Source: an uncultured Paracoccaceae bacterium (GTDB taxonomy: Bacteria; Pseudomonadota; Alphaproteobacteria; Rhodobacterales; Rhodobacteraceae). From it: a stretch of 23,702 nt of DNA. Numbering within the stretch: position 1 is the first letter of the stretch; each line of letters opens with the position of its first letter. The notes beneath the pieces were generated by a model. It saw only the letters and a list, made by a program, of their open reading frames with translations. It made no database searches and was not told the origin of the DNA. A program made the position numbers and the translations under genes. The DNA lies in assembly GCA_937927675.1 (NCBI GenBank), contig CALBSG010000156.1, positions 1-23,702 of the forward strand. The letters are read 5' to 3'. Positions 7,516-14,505 of this stretch are shown one piece after another.

Positions 7516-7561
7516 GATTCCCGCCCCTTCGCCTTGTATCGGATACCGTCCCGATTAGAAT
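7516..7561 (+). promoter_or_regulatory. Putative gcrA promoter with a GANTC methylation site
   Basis: TAGAAT at 7556-7561 matches five of six -10 positions, with a poor -35 (TTGTAT, 7534-7539) 16 nt upstream. A second possible pair is TTGATT (7514-7519) and TATCGG (7537-7542), 17 nt apart. GATTC at 7516-7520 is a CcrM GANTC site and overlaps the upstream -35. Start sites are predicted by eye only. Confidence 0.45.
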
Positions 7562-7588
7562 GGCCGAAATGGCCTTGGCGAGGTGATG

Positions 7589-8212
7589 ATGTCCTGGACC
7601 GACGAACGCGTCGAAACGCTGAAACGGATGTGGGCCGAAGGCCAGTCCGCCAGTCAGATCGCGAAAGAGCTGGGCGGGGTCACCCGCAATGCCGTGATCG
7701 GCAAGGTCCACCGGCTGGGCCTGTCAAATCGTGCCGGCGAAGGTGCGTCGATGGCGGATGAGGCGGAAGCTGCCGCTCCGGCCGCGCCAAAGCCCGAGGT
7801 CGCTGCCAAACCGGCAGAGCCTGCGGCGCCAAAGCCCGCGCCCAAACCTGCGGCCGAACGCCCCGCTCCGGCGGCGGCCCCTGTCGTTGCGGCCCCGGTC
7901 GCACCATCGAATGTCACCGCCCTGCCGATCCGCAAGGCGATCATTCCCGCTGGCCAGCCGCTGCCGCCGCAGCCTTCGGCCAACGAGATTTCGCCCGAGG
8001 CGCTGGCCTCGGTCCGCGAAGTGGAAAAGCGCGCCAAGAAACTGACGCTGATGGAACTGACCGAACGGACCTGCAAATGGCCGATCGGCGATCCGGCAAC
8101 CGAGGATTTCTGGTTCTGCGGTCTGCCGTCCATCGCTGGCAAACCCTATTGCGAGGCCCATGTCGGCGTCGCCTTCCAGCCGATGAGCGCGCGGCGGGAT
8201 CGTCGGCGTTAA
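7589..8212 (+). CDS. gcrA: GcrA cell-cycle regulator
   Basis: 207 residues from ATG 7589, the third of three start-like codons; it gives the family's N-terminus MSWTDERVE and has GAGG at 7580-7583 five bases upstream. Residues 1-48 are the conserved DNA-binding helical domain (EGQSASQIAKELGGVTRNAVIGKVHRLGL, split as seen). Residues ~55-125 are an Ala/Pro/Lys-rich linker. The C-terminal domain (~150-200) interacts with sigma-70 in Caulobacter GcrA and here keeps Cys162, Cys177, Cys188 and His191, a possible metal-binding set. GcrA activates promoters bearing methylated GANTC sites together with CcrM. The protein is somewhat longer than I recall for Caulobacter GcrA because of the linker. It is a single gene with its own terminator. 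Confidence 0.97.
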   Translation: MSWTDERVETLKRMWAEGQSASQIAKELGGVTRNAVIGKVHRLGLSNRAGEGASMADEAEAAAPAAPKPEVAAKPAEPAAPKPAPKPAAERPAPAAAPVVAAPVAPSNVTALPIRKAIIPAGQPLPPQPSANEISPEALASVREVEKRAKKLTLMELTERTCKWPIGDPATEDFWFCGLPSIAGKPYCEAHVGVAFQPMSARRDRRR

Positions 8213-8237
8213 GCCGATCCGACAGCTTTTGAAACCC

Positions 8238-8264
8238 AAGGGCGGCCGATAGGCCGCCCTTTTT
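8238..8264 (+). terminator. Intrinsic terminator after gcrA
   Basis: A 10-bp stem (AAGGGCGGCC at 8238-8247, GGCCGCCCTT at 8252-8261) with a GATA loop and a run of five T (8260-8264). It starts 26 nt after the gcrA stop and is a textbook Rho-independent terminator on the plus strand. Confidence 0.92.
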
Positions 8265-8330
8265 AATTGGATTGACCAGAAGCCTGCACTGGCTGCACCG
8301 CCCCCGGCGGCCGTCTGGGGCGCGCGGTTT

Positions 8331-10313
8331 TCAATTGCCGTTCAGCAACTCTTCCAGCGCCTTTGCGGCCTCCTCGGTCATCGCCTCATTGGCCCGCCGC
8401 TTGATCGCCTCCTCAAGCGTTTCGCCTTCGCCCTGCACGACGCCCAATTCCTCCTCGAGCTTGGCCTTGGCTTTGGCTTTTGTTTCAGCCTCCAGCGCCT
8501 TGACGCGGGCCTCGGCCTCCAGCTTGGCCTTTTCCAGATCCAGTTTTTCCCGCGCCAAAGCTTCGAGATCCAGACTGATCTTCGGATCGGCCCATGGTCC
8601 TTTGATAAGAATGGGGGCGGTCAGGCTTTGCTCGCCCAGATCCGCCTCGGCGCGCAGGCGATAGTTGATGGTGCGCGCACCAAGACCCAGTTTCCCTTCT
8701 CCGGCGACACGGGCAAAGGACGCGGCCATGATAAGATCGTCATTTTGCAGCACACCACCTGCGATGGTGAAACTGGCGTTCAAGCTGTCGAAGATGGTCT
8801 TTTGCCCTTCGCCAACATAGCTCGTGTCCAGGGTGCGGATCATGCCGCCGATATCCAGACCCAAAATCTCGCCCCGGCCCAGCGCCAACGTGCCCGACCC
8901 TTCCAGTCCTTGCATGATCGCATCGACCGAGGGGCCAGAGCCAAGGAACTTCAGCCGCAAATCACCGGTGCCGACAAGCCGCTCATAGCCCGCAAAGTCG
9001 CGCAGCAGATTTTGCAGGTCCATGCCCACAAAGGCCAGATCGCCGCCAACCGAAAGGCCCTTGCGGCCATTGACGACGAATTGGCCGGAAATCGTGCCGC
9101 CATAAGCCTGCACACGCGCAAGATCAAAGACGGCGCGTGCGCGGTCGATTGTCAGCTTCAAGGCCGTTGTCCCCAGCCGCGCGACGCCCAGATCAATCCC
9201 ATCGGCGGTCAGTGAGATGTCCGCATCCAGCGCCGACAGACCCGAAACGTCGATTTGCGATTTTGGCCAGCCCTCGGCCTGCATGCCACCGCCCGCCCCG
9301 CCGCCGGTGCCCGCGCTGACAAGGGTCAAAGCCCCCGCAACCACCTTGGCCGCCAGTTTGGGCCGCGCCTCGCCTTGGGTCAGATCGGCATCGACCGCCA
9401 GCACGGTATCGTCCAACACCACCGTGCCACCCCGCAAGTGGACCGAGCCTTTTCCCGTCAGCGTCACATCGCCCTTGACGCTGACGCCACCGGCACCCAA
9501 GCCCTGCGGCAGGGCCGGCGGCGCGGCCCCCATCAGGCGTGCCACCTCGGCCAGCGTGCCCAGATCGGCATCCAGCCTGCCCTTGGCGGCCATCGGGTTC
9601 CAACCGGCCTGACCGGTGAAGCTGCCCGTCGCCTGCCCGGCCGCAAAGACGGCCTCGACCGGACCAAGCTTTCCATCCAGAAAATCGCGAAACGCGCCCA
9701 ACGTCAGATCCAGCGTAAACGGCTCCCCCGCTTTTTGGGCCGACATCTGCACGCGGACAGGCCCGTCGAAATCGGCAATCGCAGTTTCCAGATCCAATGC
9801 CGTCAGATCAATCTGCGTGCCGGTCTTATGGTCAAGAAACATCACGCGACCATTTGAAATCAAGGCTTTGTCCAGCGTAAAATCTGAACCGACGCCGGGC
9901 GTGGCCGCGCTGACGGTGCCGCCGCTCTCGCCCCCGAAAATCCAGTTTTCCCGCCCGTCCTTGGCGCGTTCCAGAACCAGAACCGGCCCGACTGCCGTGA
10001 CCGCGTTGATCCGCGCCTGACCGCCAAAGAGCGAGCCTAGATCGACGGCAATTTCCAGCGCTTCGGCCTGAAACATCGGGCCTTGATCCGACCAATCCGC
10101 GTTGGAAATGGAAACCTTGCCGGTCTTGACGCCAAGCACCGGCCAGATCGTTGGGCGAATGGCCCCTTCGATCACCAATTGCCGCCCGGTCAGAGTGTTG
10201 AATTGCCCCACCACAAGCCCGGCAATCCGCTCTGCCGGGATCAGGAACAGCGCCCCGACCGCCAGCAGAGCCAAAACCACAAGGGCCATCAGGGAGCGGC
10301 CAATCCAACGCAT
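8331..10313 (-). CDS. AsmA-family protein
   Basis: 660 residues from ATG 10313, chosen because GGAGG sits five bases upstream; a TTG at 10331 in the same frame has no such site. One N-terminal membrane helix (RSLMALVVLALLAVGALFLIP) anchors a long periplasmic domain with the AsmA pattern (GRQLVIEGAIRPTIWPVLG, then repeated beta-rich stretches such as GVSVKGDVTLTGKGSVHLRGG). AsmA-like proteins form beta-grooves linked to lipid transport and outer-membrane homeostasis. The last ~75 residues are unlike the rest: highly charged and rich in Lys, Glu and Ala (EKLDLEKAKLEAEARVKAL), predicting a helix or coiled coil. It stands alone, divergent from the permease gene and convergent with gcrA. Confidence 0.9.
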   Translation of the reverse strand: MRWIGRSLMALVVLALLAVGALFLIPAERIAGLVVGQFNTLTGRQLVIEGAIRPTIWPVLGVKTGKVSISNADWSDQGPMFQAEALEIAVDLGSLFGGQARINAVTAVGPVLVLERAKDGRENWIFGGESGGTVSAATPGVGSDFTLDKALISNGRVMFLDHKTGTQIDLTALDLETAIADFDGPVRVQMSAQKAGEPFTLDLTLGAFRDFLDGKLGPVEAVFAAGQATGSFTGQAGWNPMAAKGRLDADLGTLAEVARLMGAAPPALPQGLGAGGVSVKGDVTLTGKGSVHLRGGTVVLDDTVLAVDADLTQGEARPKLAAKVVAGALTLVSAGTGGGAGGGMQAEGWPKSQIDVSGLSALDADISLTADGIDLGVARLGTTALKLTIDRARAVFDLARVQAYGGTISGQFVVNGRKGLSVGGDLAFVGMDLQNLLRDFAGYERLVGTGDLRLKFLGSGPSVDAIMQGLEGSGTLALGRGEILGLDIGGMIRTLDTSYVGEGQKTIFDSLNASFTIAGGVLQNDDLIMAASFARVAGEGKLGLGARTINYRLRAEADLGEQSLTAPILIKGPWADPKISLDLEALAREKLDLEKAKLEAEARVKALEAETKAKAKAKLEEELGVVQGEGETLEEAIKRRANEAMTEEAAKALEELLNGN

Positions 10314-10509
10314 GGGAACCTCCAAAATCAATGGGCAAAGTCTACGCCGACCGCTTTGGGTGGCAAGTCACATCCCTGCAACTGGCGGGGTTTCGCCGGA
10401 GGTCATTGCACCCCGCGCCCCGGTACCCGCCCGGGGGATGACACCCCCTTCCCCTTGAAACCTGCCCCTTGATGGGCAATGTGAGCAAAGGCAACGAAAG
10501 GGTACGGAT

Positions 10510-11592
10510 ATGTCACTACCGATCCGCGAGCAGGCGAAATATTGGGGCATTGCTCTGGCCGTGTTCTTCGTCGCGCTTTGGGCGCTTGGCGGGGTGATCT
10601 TGCCGTTTCTTGTCGGCGGCGCCGTGGCTTATTTCCTTGATCCGGTCGCGGACCGGTTGGAGCGCGCGGGGCTAAGCCGGGTTGCGGCCACCTCGGTCAT
10701 CACGGCGGCTGCGATGTTGATCTTCGTGGCGTTGGTCCTTGCGGTCATCCCGTCGCTGGTCAACCAATTGACCGCGCTTATCAACGCGGCCCCCGACATT
10801 GCGCAGCGCCTGCAAGGCTTCTTGCTGGAGCGTTTCCCCGACCTTGCCGACAACACCTCGACCATCCGGCAAAGCTTGGCCCAAATTGGCACCACGATCC
10901 AATCGAAGGGGGCCGCCCTTGCCGAAGGGGTGCTCAGTTCGCTGGCTGGCGCGATTTCCATTGTGGTGTTCTTGCTGGTCGTGCCCGTCGTGGCCTTTTA
11001 CCTGCTGCTCGACTGGGACCATATGGTCGAACGCATTGACCATCTCTTGCCGCGCGATCACGCCCCCGTGGTCCGCCGTCTGGGGCGCGAGATTGATGCG
11101 GTTCTGTCGGCCTTTGTGCGCGGGCAATTGTCGGTCTGTCTGGTCTTGGGCATCTATTATTCGGTGTCGCTGATGCTTGCGGGGCTGCAATTTGGCCTTG
11201 TGGTGGGTGCGATTGCCGGGGCGATCACCTTTATTCCCTATGTGGGCGCCATCATCGGCGGCGCTCTGGCCATTGGTTTGGCGCTGTTTCAGTTCTGGGG
11301 CGATTGGGTGCAGATCGGGATCGTTGCGGCCATTTTCGCCATGGGCCAGTTTCTGGAAGGCAATGTGCTGACGCCGAAACTGGTTGGCAAATCAGTGGGC
11401 CTGCATCCGGTCTGGCTTTTGTTCGCGCTTTCCGCCTTTGGCACGCTTTTTGGCTTTGTTGGCATGCTGATCGCGGTGCCTGTTGCCGCCGCTTTGGGCG
11501 TTCTGACCCGCTTTGCACTGGGTCAGTACCATGACAGCCTGCTCTATCAGGGCATTGCCGGCCGCATCCCGGAAGACGAGGATCAGGCGTGA
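10510..11592 (+). CDS. AI-2E/PerM-family inner-membrane permease
   Basis: 360 residues from ATG 10510, with a GAAAGGG ribosome site about 7 nt upstream. It has about seven to eight hydrophobic segments: two at the N-terminus (YWGIALAVFFVALW, ITAAAMLIFVALVLAVIP), then a soluble insert (~85-150), then helices to the C-terminus including FIPYVGAIIGG and the LEGNVLTPKLVGKSVGLHP segment characteristic of the UPF0118/AI-2E family. Members export small molecules or ions; the substrate here is not known, and the AI-2 label should not be taken as function. Its stop overlaps the hdaA GTG start by 4 nt (GTGA, 11589-11592), so the two are translationally coupled. The 196-nt spacer from asmA (10314-10509) shows no clear gene or strong promoter. 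Confidence 0.9.
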   Translation: MSLPIREQAKYWGIALAVFFVALWALGGVILPFLVGGAVAYFLDPVADRLERAGLSRVAATSVITAAAMLIFVALVLAVIPSLVNQLTALINAAPDIAQRLQGFLLERFPDLADNTSTIRQSLAQIGTTIQSKGAALAEGVLSSLAGAISIVVFLLVVPVVAFYLLLDWDHMVERIDHLLPRDHAPVVRRLGREIDAVLSAFVRGQLSVCLVLGIYYSVSLMLAGLQFGLVVGAIAGAITFIPYVGAIIGGALAIGLALFQFWGDWVQIGIVAAIFAMGQFLEGNVLTPKLVGKSVGLHPVWLLFALSAFGTLFGFVGMLIAVPVAAALGVLTRFALGQYHDSLLYQGIAGRIPEDEDQA

Positions 11593-12266
11593 TCCCGCGC
11601 CAATTGGCCTTTGACCTTGGCGCGACCGAGAATTTTTCGCGCGCGGGGTTTTTCCCCTCGCCTGCGAATGCCACCGCCGTTGCCGTGCTGGCCGACGGGT
11701 CACTGTGGCCGCAACATCGGCTGTTGCTGATCGGCCCGGCTGGCGCGGGCAAAACCCATCTTGCCCATATCTGGGCAGATGAGAGCGGCGCGGAGATCTT
11801 GGCGGCCAGCGCCCTGCCGGACCTTGACCCCACCACGCTGCCCGCCCGGCTGGTGGTAGAGGATGCCGATACCGTCGCGGGTCTGCACACCCATGAAGAG
11901 GCGCTGTTTCATACGCTGAACCATCAGATGAACAGCGGTGGTCAGATTTTACTGACCGCCCGCCAAGCCCCGCGGGATTGGGAGTTGCGCCTGCCGGACC
12001 TTCTCAGCCGGATGCAATCCATCGCCATCGCCCGACTGGAGGCGCCAGATGACGCCCTACTGTCCGCTGTGCTGGTCAAACTGTTTGCCGACCGCCAAAT
12101 CGCCGTGCCGCCGAACCTGATCCCCTATCTGGCCGCCCGGATGGACCGCTCCATCGCCGCCGCGCGGCATCTGGTTGCGGCGCTTGACGCCCATGCCTTG
12201 GCGCTTGGCCGCCCCGTCACACGCGCCTTGGCCGCCGAATTGCTGGACAGGGCAGAACCGGAGTGA
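11589..12266 (+). CDS. hdaA: HdaA, DnaA-related regulator of replication initiation
   Basis: 225 residues from GTG 11589, overlapping the permease stop. It looks like the AAA+ domain of DnaA without the DNA-binding domain: Walker A GPAGAGKTH (49-57), Walker B region LVVEDAD (88-94), a GGQILLTARQAP sensor-1-like strand, and a C-terminal helical lid (MDRSIAAARHLVAALD). The N-terminus has QLAFDL (5-10), matching the Hda-type beta-clamp-binding hexapeptide. With the loaded clamp, Hda stimulates ATP hydrolysis by DnaA and so prevents re-initiation. A permease-hdaA-ppk order is, as I recall, common in alphaproteobacteria. Confidence 0.93.
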   Translation: MIPRQLAFDLGATENFSRAGFFPSPANATAVAVLADGSLWPQHRLLLIGPAGAGKTHLAHIWADESGAEILAASALPDLDPTTLPARLVVEDADTVAGLHTHEEALFHTLNHQMNSGGQILLTARQAPRDWELRLPDLLSRMQSIAIARLEAPDDALLSAVLVKLFADRQIAVPPNLIPYLAARMDRSIAAARHLVAALDAHALALGRPVTRALAAELLDRAEPE

Positions 12267-12270
12267 AACA

Positions 12271-12313
12271 CTGTCATGTGAATGACATAGAGATCCTGTC
12301 ACGCAAGTGACAC
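12271..12313 (+). promoter_or_regulatory. Two tandem 18-bp operator-like elements before ppk (Pho-box-like / dyad)
   Basis: Box 1 is CTGTCATGTGAATGACAT (12271-12288) and box 2 is CTGTCACGCAAGTGACAC (12296-12313). They match at 13 of 18 positions, all five differences being transitions, and are 25 bp apart start to start. Each holds a perfect 16-bp dyad (TGTCAY, 4 nt, RTGACA). Each also begins with CTGTCAY and repeats a 5-of-7 match 11 bp later, the layout of a PhoB box. The candidate -10 at 12324 lies 10 nt after box 2, the usual Pho spacing. Confidence 0.75.
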
Positions 12314-12323
12314 ACTTTGCCGG

Positions 12324-12336
12324 TATCCCCCCGATA
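12324..12336 (+). promoter_or_regulatory. Putative -10 element and leaderless start of ppk
   Basis: TATCCC (12324-12329) is a weak -10 match (3 of 6), six bases before the ppk ATG at 12336, with no Shine-Dalgarno sequence upstream of the ATG and no good -35. If used, with an activator at the boxes at 12271-12313 replacing the -35, transcription would begin at about the A of the start codon. Confidence 0.4.
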
Positions 12337-14498
12337 TGACCATCGCAGACTTCCTCAAAGCCCCCTTCCCCGAGCCCGTCACCCTCCCAACCGAGGAAAT
12401 CACGGGCCCGCGCCGGTTCTTCAACCGCGAAATCTCATGGCTCGCCTTCAACTGGCGCGTTCTGGACGAGGCATCGAACCCGGCTGTTCCGCTTTTGGAG
12501 CGGCTGCGCTTTCTGTCGATTTCCGCGACCAACCTGGACGAATTCTACACCGTCCGCGTCGCCGGTTTGCGCGCGCTGGTCAAGGCAGGGAATTCCACCC
12601 TGTCCGAAGATGGCCGCAGCCCGGCCGAGCAATTGGCGCTGATTCATGCGGATGCGCGCGAATTGATGCAGATGCAGCAATCGGTCTTCAAACGCCTGCG
12701 CCGCGAGATGGAGGGTCAGGGCATTGCCCTTGCCACCCGGTCAAAGCTGACGGGCCGCGATCTGAAATTTCTGGAAGACCACTTCCTGCGCAATGTTTTC
12801 CCGGTGCTGTCGCCCTTGGCGATTGACCCGGCGCACCCTTTTCCGTTCATCCCCAACACCGGCTTTTCGCTGGCACTTGAGTTGGAACGCGAAAGCGACC
12901 ACCGCACACTGAAGGCGCTCTTGCCGATCCCGCAGCAAATCGCCCGCTTTGTCCCCCTTCCCAGCCGCGACGGCGAGCATCGCTTCTTGCCATTGGAAGA
13001 ACTGCTGCTTCTGCACCTCGACATGCTGTTCCCCGGCTATACCGATCGCGGCCATTGCCTGTTCCGCGTGCTGCGGGACAGCGATCTGGAAGTCGAGGAC
13101 GAGGCCGAAGATCTGGTGCGCGAATTTGAAACCGCGCTGAAACGCCGCCGCCGGGGCGAGGTGATCCGCCTGAAACTCTCGGCCGGGGCGCCAGAGGATC
13201 TGCGCGCGCTTATTATGGAAGAACTTGGCGTCAAGGATGATGAAGCCGTCGAGGTGCGCGGGCTGCTCGGGATTGCCGATCTCAAGGAATTGGTGCTGTC
13301 CTCGCATCCTGATCTTCTGTGGCCCCCCTTCATCCCCCGCGTGCCGGAACGGGTTCAGGACAACGAAGGCGACATGTTCGCTGCGATCAAGCAGAAGGAT
13401 ATTCTGCTGCACCATCCCTACGAAACCTTTGATCTGGTGATCCGCTTTCTGGAACAGGCGGCGCGCGATCCGAACGTTCTCGCGATCAAGCAGACACTGT
13501 ACCGCACCTCGTGGGACAGCCCCATCGTCGGGGCCTTGTGCGAGGCGGCAGAGGCGGGCAAATCCGTCACCGCACTGGTCGAATTGAAGGCCCGCTTTGA
13601 CGAGGCCGCCAATATCCGCCAGTCGCGACGGCTGGAACGCTCGGGCGCGCATGTGGTTTATGGGTTTATCAACTACAAGACCCACGCAAAAATTTCGACC
13701 GTGGTCCGCCGCGAAGGCGATCATCTGGTGACCTACACCCATTATGGCACCGGCAATTACCACCCGATCACCGCGCGGATCTACACCGACCTGTCTTTCT
13801 TCACCTGCGATGCTGCGCTGGGGCGTGACGCGACCAAGGTGTTTAACTACCTGTCGGGCTATGTGCAGCCGCAGGGGTTGGAAAATATCGCCTTTTCGCC
13901 GATCACCCTGAAGCCCCGCCTTCTGGAGATGATCGCCGCCGAGGCGGAACATGCCCGCGCCGGGCGGCCTGCGGAAATCTGGGCCAAGATGAATTCGCTC
14001 ATTGAGCCACAGGTGATCGACGCGCTTTATGCCGCCAGTCAGGCGGGCGTGAAGATCAGCCTTATCGTGCGCGGCATCTGCGGCCTGCGCCCCGGGGTAA
14101 AGGGGCTGTCGGAAAACATCCGTGTCAAATCCATCGTCGGGCGGTTTTTGGAACATTCCCGCATCGTCTGCTTTGGCAATGGCGGCGGTTTGCCGGACAA
14201 AAAGGCACGCGTCTTCATCTCATCTGCCGATTGGATGGGCCGCAACCTGACCCGCCGGGTCGAAACACTCGTCGAGATCAAGAATGATACGGTAAAGGCC
14301 CAGATTGTCGGGCAGATCATGGCCGCGAACCTTGCAGACGAGGCGCAAAGCTGGATCCTTGGCCCCGATGGCCGCTACGCCCGCGACCTGGCCCCTACCG
14401 ATGGCTCTGCCTTCAACTGCCACCGCTTCTTTATGGAAAATCCTTCGCTGTCGGGCCGTGGCACGGCTGGCGCCAAGGATGTACCGAAACTGACCTGA
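12336..14498 (+). CDS. ppk: Polyphosphate kinase 1
   Basis: 720 residues, full length. Ppk1 polymerises the gamma-phosphate of ATP into polyphosphate, reversibly, through a phosphohistidine. The domain order is normal: N-domain beginning with FNREISWLAFNWRVLDEA, head domain, then two phospholipase-D-like catalytic domains. Catalytic His450 (KTHAK) and His607 (GRFLEHSRI) match E. coli His435 and His592 with a constant 15-residue offset. The HYGTGNYHP and SSADWMGRN motifs are intact. The ppx gene follows after 7 nt. No ribosome site precedes ATG 12336, whereas two tandem operator-like elements lie just upstream, so the gene appears to have its own regulated promoter rather than only reading through from hdaA. 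Confidence 0.97.
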   Translation: MTIADFLKAPFPEPVTLPTEEITGPRRFFNREISWLAFNWRVLDEASNPAVPLLERLRFLSISATNLDEFYTVRVAGLRALVKAGNSTLSEDGRSPAEQLALIHADARELMQMQQSVFKRLRREMEGQGIALATRSKLTGRDLKFLEDHFLRNVFPVLSPLAIDPAHPFPFIPNTGFSLALELERESDHRTLKALLPIPQQIARFVPLPSRDGEHRFLPLEELLLLHLDMLFPGYTDRGHCLFRVLRDSDLEVEDEAEDLVREFETALKRRRRGEVIRLKLSAGAPEDLRALIMEELGVKDDEAVEVRGLLGIADLKELVLSSHPDLLWPPFIPRVPERVQDNEGDMFAAIKQKDILLHHPYETFDLVIRFLEQAARDPNVLAIKQTLYRTSWDSPIVGALCEAAEAGKSVTALVELKARFDEAANIRQSRRLERSGAHVVYGFINYKTHAKISTVVRREGDHLVTYTHYGTGNYHPITARIYTDLSFFTCDAALGRDATKVFNYLSGYVQPQGLENIAFSPITLKPRLLEMIAAEAEHARAGRPAEIWAKMNSLIEPQVIDALYAASQAGVKISLIVRGICGLRPGVKGLSENIRVKSIVGRFLEHSRIVCFGNGGGLPDKKARVFISSADWMGRNLTRRVETLVEIKNDTVKAQIVGQIMAANLADEAQSWILGPDGRYARDLAPTDGSAFNCHRFFMENPSLSGRGTAGAKDVPKLT

Positions 14499-14505
14499 GG
14501 CCAAA

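Noticed and set aside
10314..10509. Promoter or structured elements in the asmA-permease spacer
   Set aside because: I saw a possible TTGAAA (10455-10460) with a poor -10 (AATGTG), a CCCCTTGA direct repeat (10451-10458, 10465-10472) and a 6-bp GC hairpin (10418-10436). None is strong enough to call.
12267..12335. Operator pair before ppk read as a terminator of hdaA
   Set aside because: Stems are only 6 bp each, with 4-nt loops and no T-run. The repeat of the same sequence twice and the spacing to a -10 fit protein binding better.
12741..14156. Long open frame (471 codons) on the minus strand inside ppk
   Set aside because: The plus-strand Ppk1 has all catalytic residues. The antisense frame has no motif, and its His/Gln/Arg-rich composition is typical of a shadow frame.
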